A DNA stretch of 64,000 nucleotides from Pedobacter sp. ISL-64. GTDB lineage: Bacteria; Bacteroidota; Bacteroidia; Sphingobacteriales; Sphingobacteriaceae. Made by a program: the position numbers and the translations under genes. The stretch spans positions 124,001 through 188,000 of the forward strand of contig NZ_JAGGPU010000002.1 of assembly GCF_018613605.1 (NCBI RefSeq), written 5' to 3'. The notes under the pieces were generated by a model. The model saw only the letters and a program-made list of their open reading frames with translations, was not told where the DNA came from and ran no database searches. Position 1 is the stretch's first letter. Each line of letters begins with the position of its first letter. Below are positions 43,691 to 51,941 of this stretch, one piece after another.

Positions 43691-45838
43691 ATGGAAGATA
43701 TATCTAGGCGGCATTTTATTGCAAGCGCGACAACGGCCGGCTTGGCCTTATGGCTGGGTTTAACTTCGGAAGGTAACCTCTATAAAGCACTTGATTTGGC
43801 TTCGGTAAATTTCAGTCCTTTTATTCTTATAGAAGCCAGCGGGCAGATCACTTTGTTTAATACCAAACCTGAAATAGGCCAGGGAACTTTCCAGTCCTTT
43901 CCAGCATTAATTGCTGAGGAACTTGAAGTATCGCTGGACGAGGTCACCATTAAACAGACCAACGGTGAGTACCAATTCGGGAATGCCCAGCGCTCAGGGG
44001 GAAGCGCGTCGATCCGAAATTCTTATCTTCCCATGAGAAAGATTGGCGCAGCAGCACGGGAAGTATTGATTAAAGCGGCAGCCAAGACCTGGAATGTACT
44101 AGAGTCTGAGTGCTTCGCCCAAAGGGGAAGCATTATCCATGCACTAACAGAACGAAAGCTTTCCTACGGCGCGTTAATCCAAGAAGCCGCTAAGCTTGAT
44201 TTGCCGGAAAATCCAAAACTTAAAGATCCCAAATATTTCAAGATTCTTGGAAAAATGTCCAAGAGACCTGATATACCGTTAAAGACAAACGGCAGTGCGG
44301 AATTTGGAATCGATGCGATCGTTCCAGGCATGTTATATGCGGTGGTATACCGGAGCCCGGTAATCGGTGGAACCTTAAAAAGCTTCGATGCAACTGAGGT
44401 GATGAAAATACCGGGCGTTGTGAAAGTCGGAACCGCAGAACGTATCGTTGGGGTATACAATTATACGGGAGTCGCCATCATTGCTACCAGTTACTGGATT
44501 GCCAATAAGGCAAAAGAGAAATTAATAACCCATTGGGATAACAATGGTTTTGATAAGTTCAATACCCTGGACTATGAAGCTCACCTTCGGGTCCTTGCAA
44601 AGCAAGCCGGAATTGTGGAGAAATCAGTAGGTAATGTAGATGATGTTAATCTGCCTCCAAATGGTTATCTGGAAGCCTTCTATGAAACGCCCATTATTGC
44701 CCATCATGCTCTTGAACCTTTAAATTGCACCGCACAGGTTAAAAAGGATAAAGTTGAAATCTGGACCTCTACACAGGTTTCCAGCGCAGTTACCGGAAAA
44801 GGTGCCGGGGACATGCACGTGCAAATTGGATTTGCCCCGGAAAATATTACCCTGCATTCTTTATTTGTTGGCGGAGGATTTGGAAGAAGGCTATCAATGG
44901 ACTATATCGTTGAGGCCGTTAATGTAGCGAAACTGGTTGAACAGCCTGTAAAAGTGATATGGTCAAGAGAGGATTGTACCCAGCATGGCCCTTTTCGACC
45001 CATGACTTTCTCAAAGCTGAAAGGAGGGCTTTCAGCAGAAGGGAAACTGATTTCTTTCGAACATAAAGTAATCAGTCCCTCACTTCAGCAATCCCGCGAC
45101 AATAGTTTCGATCCTTCAAAGGTCGATCTGGCAATGATGGAAGGTATATCAGAGCAGGCTTATGAAATTCCAAATATGCGAAACTCCTACGTAAGGGCAG
45201 ACCTCCATATCCCAGTCTCGCCCTGGCGCTCGGTGACCAGTTCAACAGTTTCATTTGCCCAGGAAAGTTTTATCGATGAGCTCGCTTACAAAGCTAAAAA
45301 AGATCCAATGGATTTTCGCCTTGAACTTCTTCAAAAGCCCTCGGATGCAAAAAAAGTACTCTTGAAATTGAAGGAACTTTCCCAGTGGTATACAAAATTA
45401 CCCAAAGGTAGTGGGAAAGGTGTAGCTGTATGGGAGTTCTTTGCCGGCCTTGGTGGGCAGGTTGTGGAAGTTACCTGCCACAAGGACAAGACCATCACGA
45501 TCGACAGGGTAATCGCGGTTATAGACTTAGGGGAGGTTGTTAATCCGGATAATGTTATAAATCAGATGGAAGGCTCAGTAATTATGGGCCTGGGTGCTGT
45601 GACAAAAGGTGGAATCAATTTCGTTAACGGAAAGGTTGCCGAGCATAATTTTTATGATAGTCCACTGCTTAGGGTAAATGAAATACCCAAAATCGAAGTT
45701 CACATCCTTACTGACGGTGGCAAAGTCAAAGGAGTGGGGGAGCCGGGGCTGCCGCCGTTTGCACCCGCGCTTGCCAATGCAATTTTTGCAGCAAGCGGGA
45801 AAAGATTCCGAAAGCTACCATTCAAGTTAATATTATAA
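43691..45838 (+). CDS. Molybdenum hydroxylase large subunit (isoquinoline 1-oxidoreductase beta-like, IorB)
   Basis: A 715-residue xanthine-dehydrogenase-family molybdopterin-binding subunit. A twin-arginine-type leader ([19 protein letters not shown]) predicts export. Cofactor-binding blocks include the GSASIRNSY and [16 protein letters not shown] segments, and the catalytic Glu684 lies in [12 protein letters not shown]. It lacks its own FeS domain; the partner is the next gene. Such enzymes hydroxylate N-heterocycles or oxidise aldehydes with water as oxygen donor, using molybdenum-cytosine-dinucleotide. The following cytochrome suggests electrons pass to the respiratory chain. A half-motif upstream (43524) is not convincing as an operator. 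Confidence 0.88.
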   Translation: MEDISRRHFIASATTAGLALWLGLTSEGNLYKALDLASVNFSPFILIEASGQITLFNTKPEIGQGTFQSFPALIAEELEVSLDEVTIKQTNGEYQFGNAQRSGGSASIRNSYLPMRKIGAAAREVLIKAAAKTWNVLESECFAQRGSIIHALTERKLSYGALIQEAAKLDLPENPKLKDPKYFKILGKMSKRPDIPLKTNGSAEFGIDAIVPGMLYAVVYRSPVIGGTLKSFDATEVMKIPGVVKVGTAERIVGVYNYTGVAIIATSYWIANKAKEKLITHWDNNGFDKFNTLDYEAHLRVLAKQAGIVEKSVGNVDDVNLPPNGYLEAFYETPIIAHHALEPLNCTAQVKKDKVEIWTSTQVSSAVTGKGAGDMHVQIGFAPENITLHSLFVGGGFGRRLSMDYIVEAVNVAKLVEQPVKVIWSREDCTQHGPFRPMTFSKLKGGLSAEGKLISFEHKVISPSLQQSRDNSFDPSKVDLAMMEGISEQAYEIPNMRNSYVRADLHIPVSPWRSVTSSTVSFAQESFIDELAYKAKKDPMDFRLELLQKPSDAKKVLLKLKELSQWYTKLPKGSGKGVAVWEFFAGLGGQVVEVTCHKDKTITIDRVIAVIDLGEVVNPDNVINQMEGSVIMGLGAVTKGGINFVNGKVAEHNFYDSPLLRVNEIPKIEVHILTDGGKVKGVGEPGLPPFAPALANAIFAASGKRFRKLPFKLIL

Positions 45839-45899
45839 ACCAGTAAGCTGGAAATTTGTAAATCTAAATTCCTGCAAGAGCTTACCGACACTAAAATTA

Positions 45900-46379
45900 A
45901 TGACCATGATTTCACTAACTGTAAACCAAAAAATCTACCAGCTGGATGTTGACCCGGAGATGCCCCTGCTTTGGGCATTGAGAGAAGTAATAGGTCTGAC
46001 CGGCACTAAATTCGGTTGCGGGGTAGCGCAATGCGGTGCCTGTGTAGTTCATTTGAATGGTGAGGCAGTCAGATCGTGTGTCACTAAATGTGATCGGGCG
46101 AACCACCAGGCGATAACAACCATTGAAGGTCTTTCCAAAAATAATGATCACCCTTTGCAACTCGCCTGGAATGAGGAGAATGTGCCGCAGTGCGGCTATT
46201 GTCATTCCGGACAGATTATGTCTGCCGCGGTATTACTTCGCGAAAACCCTAGCCCGACCGATCAGGATATTGATGATGCAATGGCAGGAAACATCTGCAG
46301 GTGCGGCACTTACCCCAGGATCAGGAAAGCCATACACCTCGCAGCAAAACTAAATGGTGGAAAGGGGGATTTAAAATGA
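45900..46379 (+). CDS. [2Fe-2S] subunit of the molybdenum hydroxylase (IorA-like)
   Basis: A 159-residue protein with two [2Fe-2S] centres. The N-terminal plant-ferredoxin-like cluster lies in [16 protein letters not shown] plus a later cysteine, and the C-terminal helical cluster in QCGYCHSGQ and [11 protein letters not shown]. The same architecture is found in IorA/CoxS-type subunits. A second ATG lies two codons downstream. It follows the large subunit by 61 bp and its stop overlaps the start of the cytochrome gene (ATGA), so the three proteins work as one complex. Confidence 0.92.
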   Translation: MTMISLTVNQKIYQLDVDPEMPLLWALREVIGLTGTKFGCGVAQCGACVVHLNGEAVRSCVTKCDRANHQAITTIEGLSKNNDHPLQLAWNEENVPQCGYCHSGQIMSAAVLLRENPSPTDQDIDDAMAGNICRCGTYPRIRKAIHLAAKLNGGKGDLK

Positions 46380-47008
46380 AATTCTCGGCTCATAAATCTG
46401 GTTACAAAAAAACGATAGCCTTAAGTGTTATTTTTTTAGCCATCACCATAATGGCTTTGGCTTTAAATGTAACGGAAACGCCACCCTTAAATAAACGGTC
46501 TCCAACGAAAATACTCAAAGATAGCATTGCGTCAGTAACGGCATTTAAAAAGGTTTATCGGGTGCTGATGAGTCCACGGTGCATGAATTGTCATCCGGCA
46601 GGTGATATTCCGCTTCAGGGTGATGACAGCCACCTCCACACCATGTCGCCAAAACGCGGATTGGAAGGTAAAGGGCTCTATGCGATGAAATGTTCAAATT
46701 GTCACCAGCCGAGTAATTCTCCAGGACTTCACACGCCCCCTGGGAACCCTAATTGGCATCTGCCACCGGCGAATATGAAGATGATATTTCAGGGTCGTTC
46801 TCCATACGAGCTGGCCAAGCAACTTATTGACAAAAAACAAAATGGTCATAAGGACCTTCAGCAATTAATTGAGCATGCCGATGATGGATTGGTGCGCTCC
46901 GCCTGGAATCCGGGACCGGGGAGAACAAAACCACCTTTAAGCCATGCAGAATTTAAAAAGACCTGGAAAGAGTGGCTATACAAAGGCGCATACGCGCCAA
47001 AAAAATAG
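46376..47008 (+). CDS. Membrane-anchored dihaem cytochrome c, electron acceptor of the hydroxylase
   Basis: A 210-residue protein. The open frame begins at 46301 inside the FeS gene, but ATG 46376 overlaps the preceding stop by 4 bp and gives a proper N-terminal hydrophobic anchor (about 12-30, [17 protein letters not shown]), so it was chosen. Two haem-binding motifs are visible: CMNCH and CSNCH. It would carry electrons from the IorAB-like enzyme to the respiratory chain, which is the usual partner arrangement. A bidirectional terminator follows. Confidence 0.85.
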   Translation: MKFSAHKSGYKKTIALSVIFLAITIMALALNVTETPPLNKRSPTKILKDSIASVTAFKKVYRVLMSPRCMNCHPAGDIPLQGDDSHLHTMSPKRGLEGKGLYAMKCSNCHQPSNSPGLHTPPGNPNWHLPPANMKMIFQGRSPYELAKQLIDKKQNGHKDLQQLIEHADDGLVRSAWNPGPGRTKPPLSHAEFKKTWKEWLYKGAYAPKK

Positions 47009-47054
47009 AAAGCACATTTGGAATGTAGTTCTGCTAATAAATTGTCACCAGAGA

Positions 47055-47090
47055 ATATAACCTGCAATTCGAATAGATTGCAGGTTATAT
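47055..47090. terminator. Bidirectional terminator between convergent genes
   Basis: ATATAACCTGCAAT, 8-nt loop, ATTGCAGGTTATAT: perfect 14-bp arms lying between the cytochrome gene (+) and the monooxygenase-like gene (-). A/T runs flank both sides. Confidence 0.85.
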
Positions 47091-47095
47091 TTCGA

Positions 47096-47404
47096 TTAGC
47101 GGATACCGCGGGTAATCCTGGAAGCATCTTCCACAACCGGGTAATCTGTTATTGTCAGGTTTTTCAAAAATGGCAATTGTCCAACTTGCTCAATAATCTC
47201 AGAAGTCATAAATGCTTCCATATCCGCTTTGGTCTCCCAAACGTAGAAACTTGCATACTTTTGATCAAAATCAGCCATCCATACTTTTGAATATAAGCCT
47301 TTAGCTGCCGCAACCGGGGCTGCAAAGGGATCTGTAAATTGTGCGACATAAGCTTCCTGGCTTGGAAGATCAATCACATAGGTGAAAATTTGTGCGTGCA
47401 TCAC
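47096..47404 (-). CDS. Small antibiotic-biosynthesis-monooxygenase-like (YdhR-type) protein
   Basis: A 102-residue protein of the dimeric alpha/beta barrel fold. AQIFTYVIDLP, the GLYSKVWMADFDQKYASFYVWETKADMEAFM block and the C-terminal PVVEDASRITRG are typical of YdhR/ABM-like proteins. They usually act on small aromatic or quinone compounds, or are of unknown function. It is convergent with the cytochrome gene and shares its terminator. The regulon motif at 47492-47508 lies about 90 bp before its start, with an exact -7 box (TAAATTTG on the minus strand, 47454-47447) between. Confidence 0.78.
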   Translation of the reverse strand: MMHAQIFTYVIDLPSQEAYVAQFTDPFAAPVAAAKGLYSKVWMADFDQKYASFYVWETKADMEAFMTSEIIEQVGQLPFLKNLTITDYPVVEDASRITRGIR

Positions 47405-47491
47405 TAAAAGTTAACAGGTTCACTATCGAACCATAACGCAAAAGTCCAAATTTAACATCGTATCCAGAATCCCTCAAATAGGGCGGACAGT

Positions 47492-47508
47492 ATCCCCGTT
47501 TTAGGTGA
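47492..47508. promoter_or_regulatory. Shared activator motif between monooxygenase-like and peroxiredoxin genes
   Basis: ATCCCC-GTTTT-AGGTGA, an exact fit to ATCMCC-N5-AGGTGA. On the plus side TACTGATG (47532) lies at the standard 23-nt spacing but fits the -7 consensus poorly. On the minus side the exact TAAATTTG box is 37 nt away. Which gene it serves is unclear. Confidence 0.5.
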
Positions 47509-47708
47509 AGTCCCACTTAGCAAAATAAGGTTACTGATGTGCTCAAGTTCCTTTTTAAATCTTTTTTTTGCTCATGTGCAGCGAAAATTATCGATAATTC
47601 TTCATTATGAAAATTAAACCTGTCTCCTCAGATATCCCCGTACGATATTAACCCTGGTTAATATTTCCTTCTGATTTGTGCAGTAGTTTTGGGAAAAATT
47701 TCAATAGC

Positions 47709-48175
47709 ATGACAACACTAAGCATAGGTGACCATATAGAGGATTTTACGCTGCGGGATCAATATGGGAAGTTATTTAAGAGTAAAGATTACCGGGACAA
47801 GAAGATGGTAATATTTTTTTATTCCAAAGATGAAAGTGTGTTCTGCACGAAGCAAGCCTGTGCTTTTCGGGATAGCTTTTCAGAATTTATCGAATCAGGG
47901 GTGATAGTCCCCGGTATCAATTTTGGTGAAATAGCGAGTCATGCTCATTTCGCAGCTGAAAACCGCCTGCCTTTTATCCTGCTTAGCGACATCAGTAATA
48001 TGGTGTTAAAAAGCTTTGGAGTTAAGAACTCTCATATTTTTAGTGGTCGTGAGACTTTTCTTATCGATGAGGATGGTATCGTGCGTTACAAATACCGTGC
48101 ATTTTTGATAGTAATGGTCACGCTGAGAAAATGCTTGAGTTCCTTCATTCAGCCAGCATACAAAATGTCAATTAG
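47709..48175 (+). pseudogene. Peroxiredoxin (Bcp/AhpC-TSA type) with a frameshift near its C-terminus
   Basis: The frame from ATG 47709 encodes a normal thioredoxin-fold peroxidase (IGDHIEDFTLRDQYGKLF, then a peroxidatic cysteine in SVFCTKQACAFRDSF). At the run of T near 48101-48106 the expected C-terminus lies in the +1-shifted frame: FDSNGHAEKMLEFLHSASIQ ending at TAG 48173-48175. The unshifted frame runs on to 48209 with unrelated residues (FLIVMVTLRKCLSSF...). One base seems to have been gained or lost in the T-run. Either the gene is newly inactivated, makes an altered tail, or the base call is wrong. Only about 25 C-terminal residues are affected, so some activity may remain. Confidence 0.7.
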
Positions 48176-48283
48176 CCGTTTGCACCTTTCCAGAGTTTTA
48201 AATCATTGAAATTCATAAAAGATCCTTTGCATTTGTCATCTGTCAAGCAGGTTTTTAATAAGAAATTTACCATTGAGTACTGC

Positions 48284-48331
48284 ATCCCCCACATAGGTGA
48301 TTTTCCTGAATGGCCAGGGGTGCTAATTTCG
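48284..48331 (+). promoter_or_regulatory. Shared activator motif and -7 box of the MFS operon
   Basis: ATCCCC-CACAT-AGGTGA (48284-48300), 23-nt spacer, TAATTTCG (48324-48331), one mismatch from TAnnTTTG. There is no TTTG at the -33 position, which the motif's right edge occupies. Confidence 0.6.
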
Positions 48332-48373
48332 TCCCAACATTAACAATTTAAATTTACCCATAATCTTCCATAA

Positions 48374-49618
48374 ATGACAAAAGTCAACTTTAAAAATAGA
48401 CCCGAAAATACCTTACCCATAGCAGCCATAATATTAGCTTCGCTGGGCTATTTTGTCGATATTTATGACCTCCTGCTTTTTAGTATTGTTCGTCTGCCAA
48501 GCCTCAAATCCCTTGGGTTAACAGGTGAGCATGCGACAACATCAGGTATTTTTCTGCTCAACATCCAAATGGCCGGCTTGATGATAGGAGGCATTTTTTG
48601 GGGTATTCTGGGCGATAGAAAAGGACGACTGACGGTGCTGATGTCTTCGATTTTGATTTATTCGCTCGCCAATATTGCCAACGGATTTGTAACCACTGTC
48701 GAGCAGTATGCCTTTTTCCGGTTTATTGCCGGCTTTGGTTTGGCTGGTGAACTGGGTGCCGGCGTCACCTTAGTTGTGGAGCTAATGCCTAAAGAAAAAC
48801 GCGGATATGCAACAACCGTCATAGCAGGAGTCGGAATCAGCGGGGCAGTAGCTGCACACTTTATGGCCCAGGTCTTTGACTGGCGTACCGCATTTATAAC
48901 CGGTGGAATTCTTGGGCTTTGCCTCTTGATATTAAGGGTCAGGGTTGCCGAGTCCGGAATGTTTCACCAGGCAAAGTCAACAGGGCAGCAGCTTGGTCAG
49001 TTTATCTCCCTTTTCAGTGATAAGAAACGATTTTTGAAATACCTGAAATGTATCTTATTGGGTCTGCCGCTGTGGTTTGGTGTCGGAATACTTATCACCT
49101 TATCGCCTGAATTTGGAAAATCACTTGGTGTTCAAGACGCTGTAAATGCCGGGCTGGCCATAGCTTGCTGCTATGGGGGAACCGTAATTGGAGACATCGC
49201 AAGCGGACTGCTTAGCCAGTATCTCAAAAGCCGTGTAAAAGCAGTTTTTGTATTCCTGACTTTAACCGCAATTGCAATATTCTTATACCTCACTTTACAT
49301 GACCTTAGTCTATTCGGTTTCTATGCCGTTTGCACATTTTTCGGCTTTGCCGCCGGTTACTGGGTGCTTTTCCTGACCATCGCAGCTGAACAGTTCGGAA
49401 CAAATATCCGAGCAACCGTGACCACCACCGTTCCGAATTTTGTCAGAGGTGCGGTTATACCACTCTCTTTTCTCTTTCAATACCTGAAAGGTCTGCTTAA
49501 TGGTTCACTCGTTCAGTCAGCAGGTATTGTGGCCTCAATCACACTTGTCACCGCCTTTTGGGCGTTGAGCAGGACAAGGGAAACCTTTTCAGCGGACATC
49601 GATTATATTGAAAAATAA
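48374..49618 (+). CDS. MFS transporter (organic-acid/sugar type)
   Basis: A 414-residue major facilitator with about 12 hydrophobic helices. The loop after helix 2 carries GDRKGRLTVL, and helix 4-5 contains the FRFIAGFGLAGELGAGVTLVVE block typical of the sugar/aromatic-acid (AAHS/SHS) branch. It starts a probable operon with the nitroreductase (44 bp downstream) and a response regulator. It may import the substrate of the catabolic genes nearby, or export it. Its promoter carries the shared activator motif. Confidence 0.88.
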   Translation: MTKVNFKNRPENTLPIAAIILASLGYFVDIYDLLLFSIVRLPSLKSLGLTGEHATTSGIFLLNIQMAGLMIGGIFWGILGDRKGRLTVLMSSILIYSLANIANGFVTTVEQYAFFRFIAGFGLAGELGAGVTLVVELMPKEKRGYATTVIAGVGISGAVAAHFMAQVFDWRTAFITGGILGLCLLILRVRVAESGMFHQAKSTGQQLGQFISLFSDKKRFLKYLKCILLGLPLWFGVGILITLSPEFGKSLGVQDAVNAGLAIACCYGGTVIGDIASGLLSQYLKSRVKAVFVFLTLTAIAIFLYLTLHDLSLFGFYAVCTFFGFAAGYWVLFLTIAAEQFGTNIRATVTTTVPNFVRGAVIPLSFLFQYLKGLLNGSLVQSAGIVASITLVTAFWALSRTRETFSADIDYIEK

Positions 49619-49661
49619 CCAATCATACATTAAAAAAACATACATATAAAATCTTTTAAAA

Positions 49662-50387
49662 ATGGAAAAGCAAATTGAAACAAAAATTATCGAAGGATTC
49701 CCCTATATACCCTATTCAAAGCCTTTCGTAGATCACGAAGAGATGTTAATAAAATGCCAGGAATTTCTGGGCTGGATGGACAAGCGGCGTACAATAAGGG
49801 ATTTTTCAGACCAATGGGTTCCGAAAACAGTAATTGAACAGCTAATCCTCACAGCCTCAACAGCACCATCAGGCGCACATAAACAGCCATGGGTTTTTTG
49901 TGCAGTGTCAGATCCAATAGTTAAGAAACAAATCAGGCAAGCTGCAGAAAAGGAGGAGTTTGAAAATTATCAAAGCCGAATGCCGGAAAAATGGCTGGAA
50001 GCTTTACGTCCATTTGGTACCGACTGGCATAAACCTTTTCTGGAAACTGCACCTTGGCTTATTATAGCTTTCAAGAAATCCTACGATATCGGAGCGGATA
50101 AAGAAAAGATAAATAATTACTATGTCAACGAATCAGTTGGTTTGGCCTGCGGATTTCTAATGGCGGCAATTCATAATGCCGGACTCGCGACCTTGCCCCA
50201 TACGCCAAGTCCAATGAACTTTTTATCTAAAGTGCTTCAACGACCGGAAAATGAAAAAGCATTCTTGCTACTCCCAATAGGTTACCCTGCTTCGGACTGT
50301 TTCGTGCCTGATTTGAAAAGAAAATCGCTTGATGAAGTTTCCGTATTCTATGATCAGCCTCATTTGGATTCTACTCCACAATTATAA
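49662..50387 (+). CDS. Nitroreductase-fold flavoprotein, iodotyrosine-deiodinase-like
   Basis: A 241-residue FMN protein. KRRTIRDFSDQWVP and TASTAPSGAHKQPW are the FMN-binding start of the nitroreductase fold. The segment EEFENYQSRMPEKWLEALRP followed by FGTDWHKPFL matches the active-site lid of iodotyrosine deiodinases, in which Glu, Tyr and a Lys hold the zwitterion of halotyrosine; all three residue types are present here. The other signature LPHTPSPMNFL near the C-terminus is also IYD-like. Reductive dehalogenation of an aromatic compound is therefore possible. It lies in the MFS-led operon. Confidence 0.82.
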   Translation: MEKQIETKIIEGFPYIPYSKPFVDHEEMLIKCQEFLGWMDKRRTIRDFSDQWVPKTVIEQLILTASTAPSGAHKQPWVFCAVSDPIVKKQIRQAAEKEEFENYQSRMPEKWLEALRPFGTDWHKPFLETAPWLIIAFKKSYDIGADKEKINNYYVNESVGLACGFLMAAIHNAGLATLPHTPSPMNFLSKVLQRPENEKAFLLLPIGYPASDCFVPDLKRKSLDEVSVFYDQPHLDSTPQL

Positions 50388-50458
50388 GAGCAATTGCTGA
50401 TCGTAAAGCAGAACCAATCAATGGCAATCTTAAATTAAAACATAACACACAGAAAAGA

Positions 50459-51106
50459 ATGAGCATTAGAATAGCCATATTTGATGATAACAAAAACATT
50501 CGCGACAGCATCATAATGCTGCTAAATACTGACTCCATGTTCGAAATTGTGGGAAGCTTTGAAAATGCGATGAATTGTATTGAGCAAGTGCGCATTTCAA
50601 GACCTGATATCGTATTAATGGATATTGAGATGCCTGGATTAAATGGGATTGAGGCGATTAAGGTGCTAAACAAGGAATTTCCACTTGTTCAGGTGCTCAT
50701 ACAAACAGTCTTTGAGGATGATGAGCGTGTTTTTGATGCGATTTCTGTCGGCGCATCAGGTTATATCCTAAAAAACCGTTTAAATAGTTCACTGATTGAT
50801 TCACTCAAAGACCTGCGCACAGGCGGTGCACCGATGAGCCCCTCAATAGCCCGTAAGGTGCTCACAAGATTACAGTATGATTATCGCAACAAGCGACAGG
50901 TTACCACCGAAGAATACAATCTCACTGCAAGAGAGAAAGAAGTATTGTCCGCAATTGTCGACGGGTTGAGCCATAAGATGATTGGTTATAAGTTGAATAT
51001 AAGCTATGAAACGGTAAGAAGCCATATCAAAAAAATTTATGAAAAACTGCATGTGGCTTCCCTAACTGAAGTCGTTGCCAAAGCAATCAACCATAATATT
51101 GTATAA
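50459..51106 (+). CDS. NarL/FixJ-family response regulator (1)
   Basis: A 215-residue two-component regulator. The receiver domain (1-120) has the acidic pair Asp9-Asp10, phosphoacceptor Asp55 (IVLMDIEMPG) and the signalling Thr in IQTVFEDD, followed by Lys in ILKNRL. The LuxR-type helix-turn-helix (about 150-215) is complete: LTAREKEVLSAIVDGLSHKMIGYKLNIS and YETVRSHIKKIYEKLHV. No histidine kinase is adjacent; the nearest is at 60633-63692, whose own regulator (59983-60585) is a paralogue. It is 71 bp behind the nitroreductase gene. It is a leading candidate for binding the ATCMCC-N5-AGGTGA motif (inference). Confidence 0.9.
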   Translation: MSIRIAIFDDNKNIRDSIIMLLNTDSMFEIVGSFENAMNCIEQVRISRPDIVLMDIEMPGLNGIEAIKVLNKEFPLVQVLIQTVFEDDERVFDAISVGASGYILKNRLNSSLIDSLKDLRTGGAPMSPSIARKVLTRLQYDYRNKRQVTTEEYNLTAREKEVLSAIVDGLSHKMIGYKLNISYETVRSHIKKIYEKLHVASLTEVVAKAINHNIV

Positions 51107-51154
51107 CGCCGAGAAAGCGTCACACAGGCTAGCCACCCGGATTTAGTAAGTTTG

Positions 51155-51188
51155 ATAAGCCCCCAGGCATTTTTGCATGGGGGCTTAT
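51155..51188. terminator. Bidirectional terminator between response regulator 1 and cupin 3
   Basis: ATAAGCCCCCA, loop GGCATTTTTGCA, TGGGGGCTTAT: perfect 11-bp arms followed by TGTTTT on the plus strand. It lies between two convergent genes. Confidence 0.85.
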
Positions 51189-51203
51189 TGTTTTAGACTT
51201 TAG

Positions 51204-51659
51204 CTACAATCTAGTTCCTGGAGGGCCTAATATTTCGTCGCCAATTTTAGCCGTAGCAGTCATAAAGCGCTGCATTGTCGCATCAGGATCTTCGGTTACA
51301 GGTACTCCCGTGCCATCATCAGCGGTACCAACATGACGTATAAGTTCAGCAAATCCGCTGGGATAGGCAACCACAAGTGATCTGTTATTGCCATTGCCCG
51401 TTGGTGATATCGAATGTGGTGTATTGACAGGAATGAAATAATCGTCACCTGGTTTTAATACAACAGTTTCATCAGGGGTATAAATCTCGATTTCTCCTTC
51501 CAGCATGTACACATGTTCCGAATACTTGGTGTGAAGATGAAGTGGTGTTTCCATTCCTTTTTGCATCGTTCCCTCGATCATGTCGTAGGTCCCGCCGGTC
51601 TTTTGCTCGTCTGCATGGATACTTAGATGCCCACCAAACAGCCAATAATTTTTTTTCAT
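51204..51659 (-). CDS. Cupin-domain protein (3)
   Basis: A 151-residue single-domain cupin. Motif 1 is TPLHLHTKYSEHVYMLEGEI and motif 2 KPGDDYFIPVNTPHSI. The C-terminus GFAELIRHVG...GDEILGPPGTRL is shared with cupin 2 (40416-40865), so the two are paralogues about 11 kb apart. It is transcribed away from the GMC oxidoreductase gene; the 280-bp space between them contains three copies of the activator motif, one degenerate. The reaction is unknown. Confidence 0.82.
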   Translation of the reverse strand: MKKNYWLFGGHLSIHADEQKTGGTYDMIEGTMQKGMETPLHLHTKYSEHVYMLEGEIEIYTPDETVVLKPGDDYFIPVNTPHSISPTGNGNNRSLVVAYPSGFAELIRHVGTADDGTGVPVTEDPDATMQRFMTATAKIGDEILGPPGTRL

Positions 51660-51732
51660 AATATTTATTCTTCTTGTTTTTATTCAGGGGTCTAATTCAA
51701 GCCATTGCATTGACAAACCCCGAAATTGTATT

Positions 51733-51789
51733 CAAAAATATCGGAATTGCACTATTTAAAATGGTGGTTTGCATCACCGTTATCAGGGA
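51733..51789 (-). promoter_or_regulatory. Degenerate activator motif and -7 box of cupin gene 3
   Basis: ATCACC-GTTAT-CAGGGA (51773-51789): one half matches the shared motif, the other is partial. On the minus strand TATTTTTG (51740-51733) is an exact TAnnTTTG box, 32 nt from the motif, about one helical turn further than at the other promoters. Confidence 0.45.
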
Positions 51790-51852
51790 TTCAGAAATTG
51801 CGCTTCCCAACCACCCAAGTACCGGTAGTGTATTCGTTTACGTATGAGATAG

Positions 51853-51920
51853 CACCTTAAATAGGGGATAGCCTCACCTTAAACGGGCATTTTTCAGGTA
51901 TCGCAGCCATACTACTTTTG
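51853..51920 (+). promoter_or_regulatory. Two activator motifs and an exact -7 box upstream of the GMC oxidoreductase gene
   Basis: Two copies lie in reverse orientation: 51853-51870 (ATCCCC-N6-AGGTGC on the minus strand) and 51874-51890 (ATGCCC-GTTTA-AGGTGA). Then, 22 nt after the second, comes TACTTTTG (51913-51920), an exact TAnnTTTG. The position implies that translation begins at ATG 51942 rather than at the earlier in-frame TTG 51918. Confidence 0.6.
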
Positions 51921-51941
51921 GTTTGCATAACACGAAACACT

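Noticed and set aside
47634..47650. ATCCCC-GTACG half-site before the peroxiredoxin gene
   Set aside because: Only one half of the motif is present and the -7-like sequence is poor.
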